DNA from: Caballeronia sordidicola
Lineage (GTDB): Bacteria; Pseudomonadota; Gammaproteobacteria; Burkholderiales; Burkholderiaceae
DNA length: 64,000 nt
Assembly: GCF_002220365.1 (NCBI RefSeq)
Contig: NZ_MTHB01000032.1
Location: 62,001 to 126,000 of the forward strand
Direction: 5' to 3'
Below the pieces are notes generated by a model that saw only the letters and a list, made by a program, of their open reading frames with translations, was not told where the DNA came from and ran no database searches. Numbering within the stretch: the stretch's first letter is position 1; the number at the start of each line of letters is the position of its first letter. Of the stretch, positions 63,907 through 64,000 are shown piece after piece. Position numbers and translations under genes: made by a program.

Positions 63907-64000
63907 AGGAAGGGTGTCCAGTATCGATGTGTGGCGTTTAAAGGCTGCACGAAGAGTAGATGAGCGAGTGATTTTGCAGGCTTCGAGAGGCGTTCACGTC
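63907..64000. other. upstream region of phnW, cut by the window end
   Basis: Ninety-four bases that hold the ribosome-binding site (AGGAAG) and probably part of the phnW promoter. No other gene is seen. Confidence 0.3.

Overview
The window is a chromosomal or megaplasmid segment from a beta-proteobacterium of the Burkholderiaceae, most likely the Paraburkholderia/Caballeronia group. The signs are high GC, two Burkholderia-type trimeric porins that open with 'VTLYG' and end in Phe, many IclR and MocR regulators, and catabolic modules of the kind known from Cupriavidus necator. I see no transposase, integrase, CRISPR array, rRNA or tRNA. Almost everything is catabolism, transport and their regulators. 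Product names rest on my reading of motifs and family resemblance, not on searches.

Layout. 1-4.4 kb: the 3' part of a gamma-glutamyltranspeptidase-like gene, two MFS transporters and a GAF-domain protein, all on the + strand. 4.7-8.0 kb (- strand): an APC permease joined with no gap to a PP2C phosphatase/Ser-Thr kinase fusion. 9.3-13.9 kb: two porins flanking a DapA-family aldolase/lyase and a divergent IclR regulator. 14.3-27.6 kb: a tightly packed 14-gene + strand operon with a Rieske ferredoxin, a small recombinase-like protein, a Rieske oxygenase alpha subunit, two SDRs, a cupin, an alpha/beta hydrolase, an IclR regulator, a TPP enzyme, an aspartate-dehydrogenase-like protein, an ALDH, an extradiol-type VOC dioxygenase, a ferredoxin reductase and an MFS transporter. 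I know of no characterised pathway with this gene set; it is the best candidate for an undescribed system. 27.6-32.7 kb: a LacI remnant, a tiny His-rich secreted protein, YghU, an AhpD-like protein, an azoreductase/GNAT pair and a divergent MocR regulator.

33-63.9 kb is an organosulfonate island. tauY-like taurine dehydrogenase, an N-acetyltaurine-type operon (DUF3311, sodium:solute symporter, YtcJ-type amidohydrolase, CobW GTPase), tauABC, a TauR-like MocR regulator, tauX, isethionate genes (iseR/iseJ/iseU-like), sauRSTU for sulfoacetate and xsc together form a funnel into sulfoacetaldehyde, which Xsc would split to acetyl phosphate and sulfite. Three control regions carry the same pair of direct repeats (consensus about STGGACYTAM and STGGTACTAM, 23 bp apart), which ties tauY, the amidohydrolase/symporter operon and tauABC to the TauR-like regulator. 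The xsc gene diverges from an orphan cobS/cobT-like AAA/VWA pair, followed by phnW for 2-aminoethylphosphonate. No pta, sulfite exporter or sulfite dehydrogenase is inside the window.

Regulation is dominated by IclR proteins (six in 64 kb, including two closely similar pairs). Inverted repeats built on GGAAC/GTTCC or CGGGAC/GTCCCG sit in front of several of their presumed target genes.
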